Position numbers and translations under genes: made by a program | From: Microbacterium mangrovi | GTDB taxonomy: Bacteria; Actinomycetota; Actinomycetes; Actinomycetales; Microbacteriaceae | Direction: 5' to 3' | DNA: 64,000 nucleotides | NCBI RefSeq assembly: GCF_000802305.1 | Contig: NZ_JTDK01000010.1 | Location: 186,001-250,000, forward strand | Part shown: piece after piece, positions 56,393 to 64,000 of the stretch | Layout: every line of letters starts with the position of its first letter | How positions within the stretch are numbered: the first letter of the stretch is position 1 | Notes under the pieces: model-generated | Database searches by the model: none | What the model saw: only the letters and a program-made list of their open reading frames with translations | What the model was told of the DNA's origin: nothing

Positions 56393-56549
56393 CACGAGCA
56401 TCGCCGAGGCATCCCTCGCCGACCTGCTGGCCGAGGTCGCCCGCTTGCGCGAGGAGCTGGCCAACCACCCCTACAGCCCCTCGTCCGTGCAGAAGCTCGA
56501 GCCGGTCCCGCCCGTGCCGCACGACTCATTCACCGACACGTTCGCGTAA
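56385..56549 (+). CDS. 54-residue protein of unknown function in the operon
   Basis: A very small acidic protein. Residues 4-28 (TSIAEASLADLLAEVARLREELANH) have a heptad-like leucine pattern suggesting a coiled helix, and the tail is rich in Pro and Ser (PYSPSSVQKLEPVPPVPHD). AAGGAGG lies 8 bp before the ATG, one of the best ribosome binding sites in the operon. It is squeezed between alpha and beta genes, with an 8-bp overlap in front and 9 bp behind. An assembly peptide or third subunit is possible. No family is recognised. Confidence 0.65.
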   Translation: MSDTSIAEASLADLLAEVARLREELANHPYSPSSVQKLEPVPPVPHDSFTDTFA

Positions 56550-56558
56550 GGAAGCGCC

Positions 56559-56975
56559 ATGGCCACTCACAACTCCCTCTTCTCCGAGAAGGACGTCACC
56601 CGACGCCCGGACGGCATCGCGGTCTCGGTCCAGCTGCCCTGGTACCGGAGCCTGTGGCTGTCCGCGGTCGACGGGGTGGATGCCACCGTCAACGGCATCG
56701 CCATCCCGCGCGAGCGCCTGCGCTTCGAGCTGGGCGGTCGTTCGTACCGCATCGAGGAGCTTCCCGAGCAGTGGGACACGCTGTGGTTCGTCGCCGACCG
56801 GCCGGATGTCGTCATCGCTCTTGACGATGTGCCCGAGGCCGGGGATAGGCTCCTGGTCGAGGTCGTGCTGACCATGCGCCTGCTGTACATGCAGATCATG
56901 CCCGGAACCGACGGCGGGCCGGGACGGTACGTCACCAACCGTGTTCCCGTCGAGCGAGAGGTGGTGCTCGCATGA
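56559..56975 (+). CDS. C-glycoside deglycosidase beta-subunit-like protein 3
   Basis: A 138-residue beta-sandwich subunit. [15 protein letters not shown] (residues 27-41) and [20 protein letters not shown] near the C-terminus match the N-terminal half of the fusion at 36223 almost motif for motif. This makes the alpha protein at 55349 its likely partner. GGAAG precedes the ATG. The stop overlaps the next TIM-barrel gene by 4 bp. Confidence 0.78.
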   Translation: MATHNSLFSEKDVTRRPDGIAVSVQLPWYRSLWLSAVDGVDATVNGIAIPRERLRFELGGRSYRIEELPEQWDTLWFVADRPDVVIALDDVPEAGDRLLVEVVLTMRLLYMQIMPGTDGGPGRYVTNRVPVEREVVLA

Positions 56976-57973
56976 GCCGCCCGATCACCCTGTTCACCGG
57001 CCAGTGGGCCGATCTGCCGTTCGAGGAGGTCGCTCGCCTCGCCGGCGAGTGGGGCTACGACGGACTGGAGATCGCCTGCTGGGGCGACCACATCGACGTG
57101 TCGCGGTGGGATGACGAGGAGTACGTGCAGTCCCGGCTCGACATCCTTGAGCGCAACGGCCTCAAGGTCTGGACGATCTCGAACCACCTGGCCGGACAGG
57201 CGGTGTGCGACGATCCGATCGATGCGCGGCACCGCGACATCCTGAACGACCGCGTCTGGGGCGACGGTGACCCCGAGGGCGTCCGGCAACGCGCGGCGGA
57301 GGAGCTCAAGGACACCGCACGGTTCGCCGCGAAGCTCGGTGTGAAGACGGTCACCGGCTTCACCGGGTCGTCGATCTGGAAGGCGGTGGCGATGTTCCCG
57401 CCGGCATCCGACGAGTGGATCGCCGCCGGCTATCAGGACTTCGCCGACCGGTTCCATCCGATCCTCGACGTGTTCGAGGAGGTCGGAGTGCGGTTCGCGC
57501 TGGAGGTGCATCCGTCGGAGATCGCGTACGACTACTGGACGGCGAAGGCGACCCTGGACGCGATCGGACACCGGAAGAGCTTCGGGATCAACTTCGACCC
57601 GTCGCACTTCATGTGGCAGCAGCTCGACCCGGTGGCATTCGTGCTCGACTTCGCCGACCGCATCTTCCACGTGCACGTGAAGGAGTCCGTGACCAACCTC
57701 GACGGACGCAACGGGGTGCTCGGTTCGCACCTGCCGTGGGCGAATCCGCGCCGCGGATGGACATTCGTGTCCACCGGGCACGGGGAGGTGCCGTGGGAGC
57801 CCGTCTTCCGCGCGCTGAACTTCATCGGCTACACCGGCCCGACCTCGGTCGAGTGGGAGGATGCCGGCATGGACCGCCTGCAGGGCGCCCCCGAAGCGAT
57901 CGCGTTCGTGCGGAAGCTGAACGCGATCACTCCGCCCGCCGCCACCTTCGACGCGGCCTTCTCGACCAAGTAG
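56972..57973 (+). CDS. Sugar phosphate isomerase/epimerase family protein
   Basis: A 333-residue TIM barrel of a different subgroup from the alpha proteins: it lacks the SSE(W/Y)EG motif. Likely metal ligands are Glu178 ([10 protein letters not shown]), Asp209 (NFDPSHF), His235 (IFHVHVKES) and Glu294 (SVEWEDAGM). Such proteins are common beside Gfo/Idh dehydrogenases in sugar and inositol pathways. It probably isomerises or epimerises a keto sugar made by the operon. It ends the long co-directional run and converges on the ROK gene, 18 bp apart. Confidence 0.82.
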   Translation: MSRPITLFTGQWADLPFEEVARLAGEWGYDGLEIACWGDHIDVSRWDDEEYVQSRLDILERNGLKVWTISNHLAGQAVCDDPIDARHRDILNDRVWGDGDPEGVRQRAAEELKDTARFAAKLGVKTVTGFTGSSIWKAVAMFPPASDEWIAAGYQDFADRFHPILDVFEEVGVRFALEVHPSEIAYDYWTAKATLDAIGHRKSFGINFDPSHFMWQQLDPVAFVLDFADRIFHVHVKESVTNLDGRNGVLGSHLPWANPRRGWTFVSTGHGEVPWEPVFRALNFIGYTGPTSVEWEDAGMDRLQGAPEAIAFVRKLNAITPPAATFDAAFSTK

Positions 57974-57991
57974 GCCCGCGAAGGGACTCAG

Positions 57992-59269
57992 TCAGGCCGC
58001 CTTGACGCCCTCGATGGTGGGGCGGCCGCTGGCGAACCAGCGGGGGAGGGACACCTCGAACAGCTCCTCGATGGCGAGTTCGGCGGCGCCGCGGAGCGGC
58101 TCCGACTCGTCTTTGAGGGAGCTCACGATCGCAAGATCGCGGGTGGCCAGCGGCAGCGAGAGCTCGTAGACGCGCTGGCGGACTTCGGCGAGGTAGATCT
58201 CCCCGGCGCCGGCCATCGCCCCGCCGATGACGATGACACCCGGGTTGAACATGTTCACGAGGGCGGCGACGGATTCTCCGACCAGTCGCGCCGAACGCTG
58301 CACGAGGGAGATCGCGAGGGCGTCTCCGTCGATCGCCGCGAGCGTCAGGACCTCCGGAGTGATCGGCTCGCCGTTCTGCCGACGCGCGGCCAGGGCGCCG
58401 GTCGCTCCGTCGGCGATCGCCTGGTCGGCATCCCGCACCATCGCCCAGCCGCCGGCCTCCGCCTCGAGGCATCCGACCTTGCCGCAGCGGCACAGCACTT
58501 CGGAGTCCCGGACGCGCACGTGCCCGATGTCGCCGGCGGCGCCGTTGGCGCCGCGATGCAGGTGCCCGCGCGAGAGCAGCCCGGCACCGATGCCGCTGCC
58601 GACCTTGCAGTAGATGAGGTCGACCGTGTCAGCGCGCCGGTGGACGCGCTCGGCGAGGGCGAGGATGTTGCTGTCGTTGTCGACCCAGACGGGGGCGTCG
58701 AAGCGCTGCTCGAACCGTCGTCGCACGTTGAATCCGTTCCATCCAGGCATGATCGGAGGCGCGACCAGTGCGCCGCTCTCGTAGTCGACCGGGCCGGGAA
58801 CGCCGACGGCGACGGCCCAGATCGGGCGATCGTCGACCTGAGCGAGGAGTTCCTCGACGAGCGCGATGGCCGCGTCGAGGGTCTCGGCGGGACCGCGCAC
58901 GATGTCCCAGGCGCGGTGGGCGTGCGAGAGGATCTCGCCGTCGAGGGTCGCGAGGCCCACGCGGATGTGGAGAGCGCCCAGAGCACAGGTCACGATGTAC
59001 GCCTGGCCCGCGTCGAACTCGAGGGTGCGCGGGGCGCGGCCGCCCGACGAAGGACCGTACTCGCCGTCCTTCAGGAATCCCATCTCGATCGCCGCCTCGA
59101 CGCGCTGGGTCACCACTCCGCGCCCGAGACCGGTCAGCCGGCCGATCTCCGGGCGGGTGGATGCCTCGCCGGTGCGCACCAGATTGACGATGCGCAGCAG
59201 GCTCGTCACTTCATCGGTCTGTGCGCCGAAACGCAGCGCGGACTCTTTGGCCATGGTTGATTCTGACAC
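57992..59269 (-). CDS. ROK-family transcriptional repressor
   Basis: A 425-residue regulator. The N-terminal winged helix is TRPEIGRLTGLGRGVVTQRVEAAIEMGFL at about residues 38-66. The ROK kinase-like domain has the sugar-binding segment HRGANGAAGDIGHV and the zinc motif CRCGKVGCLE. It most likely represses parts of the island and responds to a sugar. The GTG at 59269 is listed; an ATG at 59254 (MAKESALRF) is equally possible since neither has a clear ribosome binding site. Confidence 0.88.
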   Translation of the reverse strand: MSESTMAKESALRFGAQTDEVTSLLRIVNLVRTGEASTRPEIGRLTGLGRGVVTQRVEAAIEMGFLKDGEYGPSSGGRAPRTLEFDAGQAYIVTCALGALHIRVGLATLDGEILSHAHRAWDIVRGPAETLDAAIALVEELLAQVDDRPIWAVAVGVPGPVDYESGALVAPPIMPGWNGFNVRRRFEQRFDAPVWVDNDSNILALAERVHRRADTVDLIYCKVGSGIGAGLLSRGHLHRGANGAAGDIGHVRVRDSEVLCRCGKVGCLEAEAGGWAMVRDADQAIADGATGALAARRQNGEPITPEVLTLAAIDGDALAISLVQRSARLVGESVAALVNMFNPGVIVIGGAMAGAGEIYLAEVRQRVYELSLPLATRDLAIVSSLKDESEPLRGAAELAIEELFEVSLPRWFASGRPTIEGVKAA

Positions 59270-59301
59270 AACGATGCGTGCGAAGCGGGTGAACTGCGCG
59301 C

Positions 59302-59330
59302 ACTATTCCCCGGATCGTGGCACCTTCCAA
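59302..59330 (-). promoter_or_regulatory. Putative ROK gene promoter (TTGGAA-N17-AATAGT)
   Basis: On the minus strand TTGGAA at 59330-59325 and AATAGT at 59307-59302 are 17 bp apart, about 33 bp before the GTG start. The rest of the 204-bp intergenic region has no further structure that I can support. Confidence 0.35.
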
Positions 59331-59473
59331 CCGATTGCGTCCTAAGTGGGCTCGAGTGGGCATCAATGTGCGTGATGCGCGAGATAGCCGACCGGGTCTT
59401 CCCTGATGTCCACCGGCCGCGGAAAAGTGGAGGGAGAAGAGGATGCCGTGCATCCGTCACGAAGGGATCGAAG

Positions 59474-60490
59474 ATGATCAAGCTGCTCTCCCACCTCTCG
59501 TACGTCGCGATCACGACGCCGGACGTCGAGGCATCCGTCGCGTTCTACGTCGACCGGGTCGGACTCACCGTCGTCGACCGCGTGGACGGCGCCGTCTACC
59601 TGCGCTGCTGGGGCGACCACTACGCCTACTCGGTCGTGGTGCTCCCCGGCGACGAGCCGTCGCTGGCGACGATGGCGTGGCGGACGACGAGCCCCGAGGC
59701 GCTCGACGAGGCCGTCCGGCGTCTCGAGGATGCGGGTGTCCAGGGCGACTGGTCCGAGGTGCACAAGATCGGTCGGGCGTATACCTTCACCGGCCCGTGG
59801 GGGCACCCGATGACCCTGCACTGGGATGTCACGCGCCACGTGGCCGAGCCGGGTGCGGCATCCCTGTACCCGGACCGGCCGGCGAAGCGCAGCACCGTGG
59901 CCGGTGCTCCTCGGCAGCTCGATCACGTGACGATCGCGGCGAGCGACGTGGATGCCTTCGCCGCCTGGTACAACGACGTGCTCGGATTCCGCATCATGGC
60001 ACGCACTCTTCTCGACGAGGCGCCGATCTCGGTGTTCAGCGTCCTGACGACGAACGAGAAGTCGCACGACCTCGGGGTCGTCCTCGACGGCTCCACCCGG
60101 CCCGGGCGCGTCAACCACTTCGCGTTCTGGGTCGACACCCGGGAGGAGCTGCTGATCGCCGCCGACACGCTCATGGAGCACGGCGTGCCGATCGAGTACG
60201 GCCCGTCGATCCACGGGATCGGCGAGCAGAACTTCCTCTACTACCGCGAGCCGTCGACGCTGCGCATCGAGCTGAACACCGGCGGCTACCGCAACTACGT
60301 TCCCGACTGGGAGCCGAACACCTGGACGCCGTCGATGGGGTCGAACAACTTCTACCGCAACGGCGCCATGCCGATGTCGATGACCGAGTCGTTCCCCGCC
60401 GCCGACGGCCCGAGTGCCACCGAGGAGGGCGTGCCCGACGAGATCCGGGATGCGCTGCTGAACCCGTACGCCGTGCACGGGCGGGGGTGA
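59474..60490 (+). CDS. VOC-family extradiol ring-cleavage dioxygenase
   Basis: A 338-residue two-domain type I extradiol dioxygenase, catechol-2,3-dioxygenase-like. The C-terminal domain carries the iron-binding facial triad His151 (LDHVTIAASD), His215 (VNHFAFWVD) and Glu266 (LRIELNTGG). The N-terminal domain (LSYVAITTPDVEASVAFYVDRVGL) lacks it, as usual. The ATG at 59474 follows AAGGGATCG. In this island it could open the catecholic ring of the aglycone set free by the deglycosidases. The exact phenol is unknown. Confidence 0.87.
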   Translation: MIKLLSHLSYVAITTPDVEASVAFYVDRVGLTVVDRVDGAVYLRCWGDHYAYSVVVLPGDEPSLATMAWRTTSPEALDEAVRRLEDAGVQGDWSEVHKIGRAYTFTGPWGHPMTLHWDVTRHVAEPGAASLYPDRPAKRSTVAGAPRQLDHVTIAASDVDAFAAWYNDVLGFRIMARTLLDEAPISVFSVLTTNEKSHDLGVVLDGSTRPGRVNHFAFWVDTREELLIAADTLMEHGVPIEYGPSIHGIGEQNFLYYREPSTLRIELNTGGYRNYVPDWEPNTWTPSMGSNNFYRNGAMPMSMTESFPAADGPSATEEGVPDEIRDALLNPYAVHGRG

Positions 60491-60514
60491 CGGTCGCGGG
60501 CTTCAGGATCGAGT

Positions 60515-60570
60515 CCCCGCGCCGCGGGGTGTCCCGGCGTGCACGGATCCCTCCCATCCGCGCACGCCGG
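60515..60570 (+). terminator. Hairpins after the dioxygenase gene
   Basis: CCCCGC-GCC-GCGGGG at 60515-60529 is a compact 6-bp stem. It is followed by a 9-bp stem CCGGCGTGC/GCACGCCGG at 60534-60570 with a 19-nt loop. Together they may end the dioxygenase transcript. A TAGGCT box at 60594 could then start the aldehyde dehydrogenase transcript. Confidence 0.45.
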
Positions 60571-60633
60571 CCCCGCGGCATCCGGCACGCGCTTAGGCTC
60601 GTGGCAGAGCCCGAACCGATCAGGAGTTCCGTC

Positions 60634-62010
60634 ATGCCCATCGCCACCCTGAACCCCTTCACCGGCCAGGTCGAGCGCACCTTCGAACCCCACTCCGACG
60701 CCGAGGTCGACGAGCGCATCGCGCGTGCCGACGCCGCCTTCCGCGAGCTGCGCGGCACCTCGTTCGCGAACCGCGCGGAATGGATGCTGCGCGCCGCCGA
60801 TCTGCTCGAGAACGACGTCGAGGAGTGCGCCCGCCTCATCACGATCGAGATGGGCCGCCCGATCGCCGCCGCCCGCGCCGAGGTGCACAAGTGCGCCAAG
60901 GGCATGCGCTACTACGCAGCGCACGCCGAGGAGTTCCTCGCCCCCGAGACTCTCGCCGATCCCTCGACCGTGAACGCCTCCCGTGCGGGTACCCGCTACG
61001 CCCCGATCGGGGTCGTGCTCGCGGTCATGCCGTGGAACTACCCGCTCTGGCAGGTACTGCGCTTCGCCGCCCCGGCGCTCATGGCGGGCAACGCGGGTCT
61101 GCTCAAGCATGCGTCGAACGTGCCGCAGTCCGCCCTCTACCTGGACACGCTGTTCACGCGTGCCGGGTTCCCGCAGGGGGCGTTCCAGACCCTGCTGATC
61201 CCGGCGTCCGGCGTCGAGCGCGTGCTTCGCGACCCGCGCGTCAAGGCGGCGACGCTCACCGGCTCCGAGCCGGCCGGCCGCTCGCTCGGCTCGATCGCCG
61301 GCAGCGAGGTCAAGCACGTCGTGCTCGAACTCGGCGGCTCGGACCCGTTCGTCGTGATGCCCTCGGCCGACCTGGATCGGGCCGTGGAGGTCGCGGTGAC
61401 CGCGCGCAACCAGAACAACGGCCAGTCCTGCATCGCGGCCAAGCGCTTCATCGTGCACGCGGACGTCTTCGACGAGTTCACCCGCCTGTTCGCCCAGCGC
61501 GTGGCCGCACTGAAGGTGGGCGACCCGCTGGACGAGTCCACCGAGGTGGGCCCGCTGGCGACCGAGTCCGGCCGCGACGAGCTGGAGCAGCAGGTGGCGG
61601 ATGCCGTCGCCAAGGGCGCCACGGTGCTTGCCGGCGGCACGGTGCCCGACCGCGACGGGTGGTTCTACGAGCCGACCGTGCTGACGGGCGTCACCCCCGA
61701 GATGCGGCTGTACGCCGAGGAGGCGTTCGGGCCGGTGGCGACGGTCTACCGGGTCCGGGATCGCGAGGAGGCCCTCGCGATCGCCAACGGCACCACGTTC
61801 GGGCTGAGCTCGGCGATCTGGACGAACGACGCCGACGAGGAGGAGTGGTTCACCGGGAACCTGGACGCCGGGGCCGTGTTCGTGAACGGCATGACCGTGT
61901 CGTTCCCCGAACTGCCGTTCGGCGGGGTCAAGGACTCCGGCGTGGGGCGCGAACTCGCCGCCGCCGGCATCCGCGAGTTCTGCAACCTCAAGACGGTCTG
62001 GAAGGCCTGA
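60634..62010 (+). CDS. NAD(P)-dependent aldehyde dehydrogenase (succinate-semialdehyde type)
   Basis: A 458-residue aldehyde dehydrogenase, shorter than the usual 480-500 but complete. MPWNYPLWQ, the general base Glu232 (LELGGSDPF) and the nucleophile Cys266 (NNGQSCIAAKRF) are present. The sequence is closest to the short succinate-semialdehyde dehydrogenase group. CAGGAG precedes the ATG. It may oxidise a semialdehyde arising from ring cleavage or sugar breakdown. It abuts the convergent LysR gene with no spacer. Confidence 0.92.
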   Translation: MPIATLNPFTGQVERTFEPHSDAEVDERIARADAAFRELRGTSFANRAEWMLRAADLLENDVEECARLITIEMGRPIAAARAEVHKCAKGMRYYAAHAEEFLAPETLADPSTVNASRAGTRYAPIGVVLAVMPWNYPLWQVLRFAAPALMAGNAGLLKHASNVPQSALYLDTLFTRAGFPQGAFQTLLIPASGVERVLRDPRVKAATLTGSEPAGRSLGSIAGSEVKHVVLELGGSDPFVVMPSADLDRAVEVAVTARNQNNGQSCIAAKRFIVHADVFDEFTRLFAQRVAALKVGDPLDESTEVGPLATESGRDELEQQVADAVAKGATVLAGGTVPDRDGWFYEPTVLTGVTPEMRLYAEEAFGPVATVYRVRDREEALAIANGTTFGLSSAIWTNDADEEEWFTGNLDAGAVFVNGMTVSFPELPFGGVKDSGVGRELAAAGIREFCNLKTVWKA

Positions 62011-62937
62011 TCAGGCCGGGGCATCCTCATCCGCGAACTCGACCTTCTCGGCGACGCGGACGAGCGTCGAGATGAGCCAGCGCAGCGCCGGATCGTCGTT
62101 GCGGGACGGATGCCAGTACGCCGACTCGACCAGCACCGGCAGCGGCAGGGGGATCCGTGCGATCGCAAGGCCGAGCTCGTCGGCGTAGAGCTCGGCCGCG
62201 CGCGCCGGGACGAACCCGAACATCTCGGTCCCGGCTACCGTGAACGGGACCGGCAGGAAGCCGGGCACGGTGCGGCGCACGCGTGGGCTTATGCCGGATG
62301 CCGCGAGCACATCGTCCGCATACAGCGACACCCCGTTCGCCAACGACACGCGGACGTACGACAGCGTGGCCAGATCCTCCATCGACAGGCGCCCGTCGAC
62401 CAGGCGCGGATTGTCGGCACTGACCACGCAGACCATGGAGTCCGAGAACAGCGCCTGGTGCTTGCCGGGCACCCCCACCTGCTGCGCGGCGACGACCACG
62501 TCGTCACGCAGCAGATCGATCGGCTCGACCTCGTACAGCGGACTGAACTCGATCGAGGTCCGGGGCGCCTCCCGCTCGAGCACCTCCAGGAGCGGCGCGG
62601 TCATGACCGACAGGGCGTAGTCGGATGCCGACAGCCGGAAGCGCCGATCGCTCGTGGCCGGATCGAACTGCGGGCGAAGGTTGAGGGTGCGGTCGATCTG
62701 CGCCATCGCGGCGGCGACGACCGGCTGCAGGGCGACCGCTTTCGGAGTCAGCTCCGAGACGCGGCCGGAACGGATCAGCAGCTGGTCGTCCAGCAGCGTG
62801 CGCAGCTTGGCGACCGCCACGCTGACTGTCGGCTGCGTGGTGCCCAGCGTCTCTGCGGCCCGGGTGAGGTTGCGTTCGGTCAGCACGGCGTCGAGCACGA
62901 CGAGCAGGTTGAGATCGATGTCGCGCAGATCGTTCAC
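62011..62937 (-). CDS. LysR-family regulator 2
   Basis: A 308-residue LysR regulator related to the one at 39461. The DNA-binding helix region is LTERNLTRAAETLGTTQPTVSVAVAKLR at about residues 17-44, followed by an effector domain (FRLSASDYALSVMTAPLLEVLE). The GTG at 62937 is chosen because it gives the usual short N-terminus. A GTG at 63018 would add 27 residues and overlap the FAH-family gene. It lies downstream of that gene on the same strand and likely controls the aromatic branch. Confidence 0.87.
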   Translation of the reverse strand: MNDLRDIDLNLLVVLDAVLTERNLTRAAETLGTTQPTVSVAVAKLRTLLDDQLLIRSGRVSELTPKAVALQPVVAAAMAQIDRTLNLRPQFDPATSDRRFRLSASDYALSVMTAPLLEVLEREAPRTSIEFSPLYEVEPIDLLRDDVVVAAQQVGVPGKHQALFSDSMVCVVSADNPRLVDGRLSMEDLATLSYVRVSLANGVSLYADDVLAASGISPRVRRTVPGFLPVPFTVAGTEMFGFVPARAAELYADELGLAIARIPLPLPVLVESAYWHPSRNDDPALRWLISTLVRVAEKVEFADEDAPA

Positions 62938-63001
62938 CCGGGGCCCCTTCGCTGTCCCGGCCAGCTTACGGGGGCGGTCCTCACCGGTGGCCGCTGCCGG
63001 C

Positions 63002-63970
63002 TCAGAGACGGTCGGCACCGTACGTCCGGCGGGCGGCGGGCACGCGATGGTCCGGGCTCACCGTCTCGACGATGCGGTTGCGGATCGAGCCCAGGCCCTG
63101 CACCGACATCGTCACGACGTCGCCGACCTGCAGCGGTGGGATGACGAGCTCTCCGCCGGCTCGCGCCCAGCGTTCGGACAATGCCCCCTGGGAGGCGGTG
63201 CCGGTGGCGAGCACGTCGCCCGCGCCCACCCACGCATCGCGCGAGGCGTGCACGAGCATCTCCTCGAACGACCAGGACATGTTTCGCAGGTTGTCGGTGC
63301 CGACCACCTCGCCGTTGACGGCGACCGACATCTCCAGTGCGTAGCGGTCGCCCTCGCGGTACGGCTCCAGTTCGTCCGGAGTGGTGATCCAGGGGCCGAG
63401 GGTGTTCGCGAAGTCCTTGCCCTTGGCGGGGCCGAGACCCACGCGCATCTCGTCCGCCTGGATGTCGCGGGCGCTCCAGTCGTTGAGGATCGTGAAGCCG
63501 GCGATGTGCTCGTGCGCCTCGTCGAGGGGCACGTCCCGCACGGTGTGCTCGACGATCATCGCCACCTCCAGCTCGAAGTCGAGCCTGCGCGTTCCCGGTG
63601 GCATCGGGATGTCGGCGCCGGTGGGCACCACCGACCACGGGTTCATGAACAGGAACGCCGGCGCCTCGTACCACTGCGGCGGCACGCCGCCGTCGCCGGG
63701 TTCGTTCTTCTTCATGCCGGCGATGTGCGCCTCGAACACGAGGAAGTCCCGCATCGCCCGCGGCTGCACGGGCACCGCGAAGACGGCCTGTTCCAGCGGC
63801 AGCCGTTGCTGCTTCCCGGCGCGCACCAGCAGGTCGCGGCGGAGCTGGTCGGGGCCGGTCAGCAGGTCGAGGATGCCCGGGTCGCCCGGGATGTCCTGGA
63901 CGCGCCCGTGCTGGATGCGGCCGGTGTGCACGATCCCGTTGGGGCCGACGTACCGTGCCAACTGCACCAC
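63002..63970 (-). CDS. Fumarylacetoacetate hydrolase family protein (Module IV)
   Basis: A 322-residue FAH-family enzyme, longer than the one at 24906 because of an N-terminal domain. Core motifs are visible: the metal ligands in RLDFELEVAMIVE, NDWSARDIQADEM, KGKDFANTLGPWITTPDEL and GDVLATGTASQGA. Family members hydrolyse or isomerise ring-cleavage products, so it could act after the extradiol dioxygenase. The start is GTG at 63970, 1 bp after the stop of another gene that leaves the window. LysR 2 follows on the same strand. Confidence 0.9.
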   Translation of the reverse strand: MVQLARYVGPNGIVHTGRIQHGRVQDIPGDPGILDLLTGPDQLRRDLLVRAGKQQRLPLEQAVFAVPVQPRAMRDFLVFEAHIAGMKKNEPGDGGVPPQWYEAPAFLFMNPWSVVPTGADIPMPPGTRRLDFELEVAMIVEHTVRDVPLDEAHEHIAGFTILNDWSARDIQADEMRVGLGPAKGKDFANTLGPWITTPDELEPYREGDRYALEMSVAVNGEVVGTDNLRNMSWSFEEMLVHASRDAWVGAGDVLATGTASQGALSERWARAGGELVIPPLQVGDVVTMSVQGLGSIRNRIVETVSPDHRVPAARRTYGADRL

Positions 63971-63971
63971 G

Positions 63972-64000
63972 TCAGAAATCCAGCGTCTCGGAGAAGTCCC
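63972..64000 (-). CDS. C-terminal end of a gene running off the window
   Basis: On the minus strand, a frame open to the window edge ends with DFSETLDF and a TGA at 63974-63972. That is one base before the GTG of the FAH-family gene, so an operon is likely. Only eight residues are visible and no product can be named. Confidence 0.35.

Noticed and set aside
59366..59473. Upstream extension of the dioxygenase frame to 59366
   Set aside because: The extra residues are Arg/Gly-rich and unlike the family, whereas the ATG at 59474 has AAGGGATCG before it and starts at the domain.

Overview
The window is GC-rich actinobacterial DNA, most likely from a Microbacterium or a close Microbacteriaceae relative. 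The clues are the strong GC bias with frequent GCATCC/GATGCC strings, many GTG starts, several TAGnCT -10 boxes placed 6-7 bp before start codons (leaderless transcripts), DGPF/ECF42-type and SARP-type regulators, and the gene content. I infer the genus from style; no marker gene settles it.

The left half (1-29.4 kb) is mostly core metabolism: the end of a thiolase, a GNAT enzyme, trehalose synthesis (otsA-otsB), branched-chain amino acid synthesis (ilvD, ilvB, ilvN, ilvC, later leuB and ilvE), serA, gltX and a tRNA-Gln(CTG). Between these lie a large SARP-STAND regulator facing a Tat-exported 5'-nucleotidase, a DGPF protein with an ECF sigma factor, a TetR-DHA2 efflux pair, a FAH-family hydrolase, an MFS transporter and a methyltransferase.

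From the tRNA gene onward the content becomes accessory. After an XRE-cupin regulator divergent from a thioredoxin-reductase-like flavoenzyme, roughly 31.4-64 kb forms a catabolic island for glycosides, probably plant or phenolic C-glycosides or other 3-oxidised glycosides. Module I (31.5-35.9 kb) is MFS transporter, pyranose-oxidase-like GMC flavoenzyme, beta-sandwich beta subunit and TIM-barrel alpha subunit, which is the logic of known C-glycoside 3-oxidation and deglycosidation. Module II (36.2-39.3 kb) is a natural beta-alpha fusion protein plus a GH35-like beta-galactosidase. Module III (40.6-58.0 kb) is one co-directional run of 14 genes with mostly overlapping junctions: CUT1 ABC importer, GH43, GH3, an unclassified large glycoside hydrolase, hydroxypyruvate-isomerase-like protein, second GMC oxidase, second beta and alpha, Gfo/Idh/MocA dehydrogenase, third alpha, a 54-residue unknown protein, third beta and a fourth TIM barrel. 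It is flanked by a LysR and a ROK regulator. Module IV (59.5-64 kb) holds an extradiol (VOC) dioxygenase, an aldehyde dehydrogenase, a second LysR and a FAH-family hydrolase, and may process the aromatic aglycone.

The proposed flow is: trim and import the glycoside; oxidise the sugar at C3 with a GMC or Gfo/Idh enzyme; release the aglycone by alpha/beta TIM-barrel lyases; reduce or isomerise the keto sugar; ring-cleave the aglycone. The substrate, and whether the cleaved bond is C-C or C-O, cannot be read from sequence. A 19-bp repeat inserted in frame in two island genes and an AT-rich motif shared by island promoters are the main non-coding signals.
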